IMG/VR virus record: IMGVR_UViG_3300037628_000375 | Location: 1 to 30,068 of that record | Source of the DNA: a virus | Length of the DNA: 30,068 nucleotides | Direction: 5' to 3' (one strand) | Made by a program: the position numbers and the translations under genes | The notes under the pieces: model-generated | Seen by the model: the letters and a program-made list of their open reading frames with translations, nothing else | Databases searched by the model: none | Told to the model about the DNA's origin: nothing | Part shown: positions 27,122-30,068 of the stretch, one piece after another | How the letters are laid out: each line of letters starts with the position of its first letter | Position numbering within the stretch: position 1 is the first letter of the stretch

Positions 27122-27409
27122 ATGCCGCATCCGGTTCCGAAAGAGGGGCCGCTCTACATCGTCGCGATCTACGAGTCGCAAGTGATCATCGGGCGAATCT
27201 CGTGGCTCAACCTGCCGCGCGCCGAAGATCTGGTGCAGCGGCTGAAAGGTCCGAGCGGGGAGGATCTGCAGAAGTGGCAGACCGGCTCGCGCGCCGAGCT
27301 GCTATCCACGTTCCCCGAGGAGTGCGGCGACTGGAGCTTCGATGATGCCGACAAGGCCTACGAAGCGAACCCGACCGCGCAGATCATGTACGCGAGGCCG
27401 GGCGCATGA
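27122..27409 (+). CDS. Hypothetical protein (95 aa)
   Basis: Start ATG at 27122 with GAGGGGGG 5 nt upstream. The preceding 42-bp in-frame extension is not needed. MPHPVPKEGPLYIVAIYESQ, then VIIGRISWLNLPRAEDLVQR and SRAELLSTFPEECGDWSFDD. Alpha/beta, not recognised. Confidence 0.65.
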   Translation: MPHPVPKEGPLYIVAIYESQVIIGRISWLNLPRAEDLVQRLKGPSGEDLQKWQTGSRAELLSTFPEECGDWSFDDADKAYEANPTAQIMYARPGA

Positions 27410-27669
27410 GGACGAAAGAAAAGCTCGCGCAGGTGCTGCACGGCCACGGCCTCTTGGGATTGGAGAAGGCCGCGCGCCTCGGGGAGTACGACGACTTCGA
27501 GAGCGAGAGCGCGACCCCGATCGCTGATCTGGTCCGCGATCTCCGCGCGAAGGGTGAGGATGATCTCGCGCGCCGCGCGATCGACGGCGAGTGGGATGCA
27601 ACCCCCGAAGAGTCGGAGGCATGGGCCGCGAGCCCCGAGGGCCGCGAGACGATCGGCAAGCTGCGATGA
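27406..27669 (+). CDS. Hypothetical protein (87 aa)
   Basis: MRTKEKLAQVLHGHGLLGLE, KAARLGEYDDFESESATPIA, DLVRDLRAKGEDDLARRAID. Helical, with acidic C-terminus (EWDATPEESEAWAASPE). Overlaps neighbours by 4 bp (ATGA). Not recognised. Confidence 0.65.
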   Translation: MRTKEKLAQVLHGHGLLGLEKAARLGEYDDFESESATPIADLVRDLRAKGEDDLARRAIDGEWDATPEESEAWAASPEGRETIGKLR

Positions 27670-27908
27670 CCACGCCGGCCGACAAGCGCCGGATCGAGGA
27701 GAGCGCGCAGGATATCGCGCAGCGGATCGGCGCCGCAGCCGAGCAGGTTGGGTGCCTCTTCGCGGTGCTCTTCTTTCAGCCCGGCTCCGGAGGCTGGGCG
27801 ACCTACGTCTCGAATGCCAACCGCGGCGATATGATCAAGGCGCTGCGCGAGCAGGCGAACCATCTGGAGCTAGGCATCGACGTGCCACCGCAGCGGTCGC
27901 AGCATTGA
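27666..27908 (+). CDS. Hypothetical protein (80 aa)
   Basis: MTTPADKRRIEESAQDIAQR, then IGAAAEQVGCLFAVLFFQPG and GGWATYVSNANRGDMIKALR. Phage-typical small protein pattern (FAV-[LV]-F-x-PG-x-GGWATYVSN-A-x-R), seen in other phages without known function. Overlaps by 4 bp at both ends. Confidence 0.65.
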   Translation: MTTPADKRRIEESAQDIAQRIGAAAEQVGCLFAVLFFQPGSGGWATYVSNANRGDMIKALREQANHLELGIDVPPQRSQH

Positions 27909-28399
27909 ACGCAGACCCGGCGCTTCGCGATCGGGTCGATGCTTTCACGAAGCGCGTGACCGGGATGGTGCCGAAACACTGGATCAAAGCTACCAAGCGG
28001 GGGCGCCACGACTTGGCGCCGATCGCCCACCTTCTGCTGCGTGGCGGCACGGAGCACGTGATCGGCACGCAGTTCGTGGGCGCCGATTCAAAAGCGCGCT
28101 TCGATCGGATGCTCCGCGAGTACGCGCAGGAGCACGACGCCATCGCGATCGGCATGCTGACCGAGGCGTGGATGGCCCGGCAGCGTCCGGAGGATCCGGA
28201 AGACTGGCGCGACCACCCATCGATCGCCGACCGAGAAGACCGCGTGGAGATTCTGGTGCTCACCTTCGACACGCCTTATGCGAGGTCGGCCGTGCTCTGG
28301 CGCATAGAACGGGAAGAGGGCAAGCGCGCGCGCCTCGTGCGCGAGGAAGCACCGTCGAACGTCGAAGGCCGCTTCGGCGGCGTGGGGAAGTTGCAGTGA
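27905..28399 (+). CDS. Hypothetical protein (164 aa)
   Basis: Start is a TTG at 27905 (LNADPALRDRVDAFTKRVTG) overlapping the upstream stop, as elsewhere in this array. Sequence GRHDLAPIAHLLLRGGTEHV, then FDRMLREYAQEHDAIAIGML, TEAWMARQRPEDPEDWRDHP and REDRVEILVLTFDTPYARSA. A conserved phage pattern, function unknown. Confidence 0.65.
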   Translation: MNADPALRDRVDAFTKRVTGMVPKHWIKATKRGRHDLAPIAHLLLRGGTEHVIGTQFVGADSKARFDRMLREYAQEHDAIAIGMLTEAWMARQRPEDPEDWRDHPSIADREDRVEILVLTFDTPYARSAVLWRIEREEGKRARLVREEAPSNVEGRFGGVGKLQ

Positions 28400-28929
28400 A
28401 CCGCGAGTGCGGCGATTGCTCGGCCTGCTGCAAGCTGCTCGAAGTCGGCCGCGAAGGCGACGAGTTCCGGAAGCCTCAAGGGATCTGGTGCCCGCTGATC
28501 CGCGACGATAAGCGCGGCTGCACCGTCCACGCCGCGCTCCCGAAGAGCTGCGCCAACTTCAAGTGCGCGTGGCTGAGCGGAGGGCTCCGCGATCAGGACC
28601 GGCCCGATCGCGCGCGGATCGTGGTCAGCTTGGAGCAGTCGGTCGGCGACAAGATCACCGATCGGAGCGGGCGCGTGGTCATGCGGGAAACCCCGGTCTG
28701 GTGCGTCTATGAACGCGAGCCCGGCGCGGCATGGGGCAAGCGCGCGCGCTGGGTCATGGATCAACTCGCGAAGCTGACCGTGCTGCAGGTCGAGAATGGT
28801 CCGATGGAGGGCCCGTTCCCCACGTGCATCATCTCGGGCCCGAAGGCGACGCGGATGATGCGGCTCCCGTACACCACGGAGTGGCTGCCATGCTATCGGC
28901 CGGAAGAGGTCGCGAAGGGGGAACCATGA
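28396..28929 (+). CDS. YkgJ-like CxxCxxCC protein
   Basis: 177 residues from GTG at 28396, overlapping the upstream stop by 4 bp. CGDCSACCKLL (C5, C8, C11, C12), then C32, GCTVHAALPKSCANFKCAWL (C42, C52, C57) is the signature of the YkgJ / UPF0153 family (PF03692), proposed to bind zinc or iron. Chromosomal members are of unknown function. The C-terminus has the unusual VVMRETPVWCVYEREPG and GPFPTCIISGPKATRMM segments. Confidence 0.75.
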   Translation: MNRECGDCSACCKLLEVGREGDEFRKPQGIWCPLIRDDKRGCTVHAALPKSCANFKCAWLSGGLRDQDRPDRARIVVSLEQSVGDKITDRSGRVVMRETPVWCVYEREPGAAWGKRARWVMDQLAKLTVLQVENGPMEGPFPTCIISGPKATRMMRLPYTTEWLPCYRPEEVAKGEP

Positions 28930-29108
28930 ACAAGGCCTATCTCGGCGACGCGGTGTACGTCGAAGTCGATCGGCTGGGCGACCTGATCCTCACCACCGAG
29001 AACGGCATCCGCGCGACGAACCGGATCGTGCTGGAGCCGGCAGTCTTGGCCGCGCTGGAGCAGTATCTGGAGGCGGTCCGCGCGAAGCCGACGGACGGTG
29101 AGGGGTGA
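28926..29108 (+). CDS. Conserved small phage protein (60 aa)
   Basis: MNKAYLGDAVYVEVDRLGDL, ILTTENGIRATNRIVLEPAV, LAALEQYLEAVRA. The pattern KAYLGD-[AS]-VY-x-E, LTT-[ED]-NG, N-x-I-x-LEP-x-V-x-AL is a common phage family of unknown function. ATG overlaps the YkgJ-like stop (ATGA). Confidence 0.75.
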   Translation: MNKAYLGDAVYVEVDRLGDLILTTENGIRATNRIVLEPAVLAALEQYLEAVRAKPTDGEG

Positions 29109-29476
29109 TCTTCCGGCGCCATGCCAATCGGTTCGCGGCGCAGAGGCTCGCGCCCGTGCTGGCCGACGGCGCGCGCTCGCCGGCCGCGTACCAGACCGAC
29201 CGCGGGCACCTCGTGCTGATCACCGAGGATCCGAGGGTGGCCGGCTCGCCGATCATCGGCGGCGACGATGGGTTCCGCTGGCATCTCTCGATGAGCCACC
29301 CGTCGCGCTACCCGACGTGGGACGAGCTGAAAGAGGCGCGCTACCGGCTCCTGCCCGACGAGATCTACATGGCGCAGCTGCTCCCGCCGAAAGCCGACTA
29401 CGTCAACCTCCACGAAAATTGCTTCCACCTTCACGAGTTGCGCGACGGCGATCGCGTGACCGATCGGGGAATCTGA
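29105..29476 (+). CDS. Conserved phage hypothetical protein (123 aa)
   Basis: GTG start overlapping the upstream stop. Signature LSMSHPSRYPTWDELKEARY, RLLPDEIYMAQLLPPKADYV, NLHENCFHLHEL. The HENCFHL motif and the SHP-x-RYPTWDE block are hallmarks of a widely distributed phage family with unknown function. Good coding support. Confidence 0.75.
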   Translation: MIFRRHANRFAAQRLAPVLADGARSPAAYQTDRGHLVLITEDPRVAGSPIIGGDDGFRWHLSMSHPSRYPTWDELKEARYRLLPDEIYMAQLLPPKADYVNLHENCFHLHELRDGDRVTDRGI

Positions 29477-29694
29477 TGGCATCAGGCCCGGGCAAGTACG
29501 ACGATCTCTGCACGCACGTCCGGAACGAATCGAAGGGCGACGGCGCGGTGGTCATGGTCTTCGGCGGCATCAGCGGGACGGGGTTCTCCGTTCAAGTCTC
29601 GATGGATCTGCTCGCGAATCTCCCGACGCTGCTGCGCGAGATGGCCGACGAGATGGACGCCGACCTCGTGAGCGGCAAGCTGGTCGAGTCGTGA
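29476..29694 (+). CDS. Conserved small phage protein (72 aa)
   Basis: MASGPGKYDDLCTHVRNESK, GDGAVVMVFGGISGTGFSVQ, LPTLLREMADEMDADL. The pattern DDLCT-x-VR, GAVVMVFGG-x-x-G-x-GFSVQ is typical of a small phage family, usually near other early genes. Function unknown. Confidence 0.75.
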   Translation: MASGPGKYDDLCTHVRNESKGDGAVVMVFGGISGTGFSVQVSMDLLANLPTLLREMADEMDADLVSGKLVES

Positions 29695-30068
29695 GCCTGC
29701 TGCTGATCATCGGGCTCGGAGGCTGCGCGCTCGCGCTGGCGGTCGTGGCCGTCGCTGCGCTCGCTGGCGACTGGCCGCAGTTCGCGATTGCGCTGGTCTG
29801 GCTCGCGCTGATCGCAGCCAACACCCGCGAGTGGCACCGGAATTCCAAGCGGCGCGCTGGGTTCTTCGAGCGCGAGAAGCGGTCAATCCGAGAGGATCAG
29901 ATCCGTTGGACCGAGCAAGTCATGCTCGCCAAGTCGCTCGTCGCCGGGCGCTTCGCGGACGAGGTCAAGCGGCTCGGGCTGCAGCATGACGCGGCGGCGC
30001 TGAGCGCGCTGGCCAGCCTCTTCGACGCGATCGCGAAGATCGAGCTGCCCGAGGGATCGCGCGGCGAA
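29691..30068 (+). CDS. Membrane protein (partial, runs off window)
   Basis: GTG at 29691 overlaps the previous stop. It remains open to the edge for 126 codons. Two hydrophobic segments (about 2-25, MSLLLIIGLGGCALALAVVA..., and 28-44, WPQFAIALVWLALIAA) form a probable hairpin membrane anchor, then a charged helical cytoplasmic part (RREKRSIREDQIRWTEQVML). Could be a small membrane accessory protein or holin-like, but no firm assignment is possible. Confidence 0.6.
   Translation, partial: MSLLLIIGLGGCALALAVVAVAALAGDWPQFAIALVWLALIAANTREWHRNSKRRAGFFEREKRSIREDQIRWTEQVMLAKSLVAGRFADEVKRLGLQHDAAALSALASLFDAIAKIELPEGSRGE

Noticed and set aside
26364-27122. 252-codon minus-strand ORF
   Set aside because: It covers P2, the 57-residue gene and the end of the 378-residue gene antisense; no start signals.
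1-30068. CRISPR arrays, tRNA and rRNA genes, insertion sequences, integrase, toxin-antitoxin pairs
   Set aside because: None seen: no regularly spaced repeats, cloverleaf candidates, transposase motifs, recombinase signatures or recognisable toxin families.

Overview
This window is a piece of a tailed double-stranded DNA phage (or prophage) genome from a GC-rich host, very probably a siphovirus. The left 16.6 kb, all on the minus strand, carries packaging, head and tail-connection genes in long-tailed-phage order. A single tail-tube gene with no sheath gene before it argues for a non-contractile tail. Shine-Dalgarno sites of the AGGAG type and sigma70-like promoters fit a bacterial host, but nothing identifies the genus. 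No integrase, polymerase, helicase, primase, holin or lysin is recognisable, so replication and lysis genes must lie outside or be unrecognisable.

Layout, following minus-strand transcription from about 19.44 kb leftward: a small Cro-like repressor, two small proteins, a 300-bp non-coding stretch with a 14-bp inverted repeat, four small regulators or zinc-ribbon proteins, and the small terminase (16.2-16.6 kb). A block of seven virion-surface-like or unknown proteins plus a SAM methyltransferase (12.2-16.2 kb) separates the small from the large terminase. Then come the large terminase, a DUF935-type portal, a Zn-finger protein, MuF head morphogenesis protein, a small virion protein, a ChaB-XkdF prohead protease, scaffold (with nested in-frame starts), decoration protein, major capsid protein, adaptor, stopper, HK97-gp10-like protein, tail terminator, tail tube, an intrinsic terminator, and a partial tail-assembly-chaperone candidate cut by the window edge.

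The right 10 kb is on the plus strand. About 27 mostly tiny genes are packed with 1-8 bp stop/start overlaps. They form three transcription units, each headed by a sigma70-like promoter with exact 17-bp spacing (TTGCNN-17-NATANT) at about 19.95, 23.24 and 26.87 kb. Each promoter overlaps copies of a 14-bp palindrome-like element, ATCGG-N4-CCGAT. The same element lies just upstream of the divergent Cro-like repressor gene, whose -10 is so close to the ATG that the mRNA would be leaderless. I read this as a single-repressor regulon controlling the early region, and it is the most interesting system in the window.

Few right-arm genes have a recognisable family: DUF932 at the head of unit 1 and a YkgJ-like CxxCxxCC protein in unit 3. 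Many of the rest carry Cys pairs typical of zinc ribbons. The right arm looks like an early or host-takeover region, the left arm like the late region.
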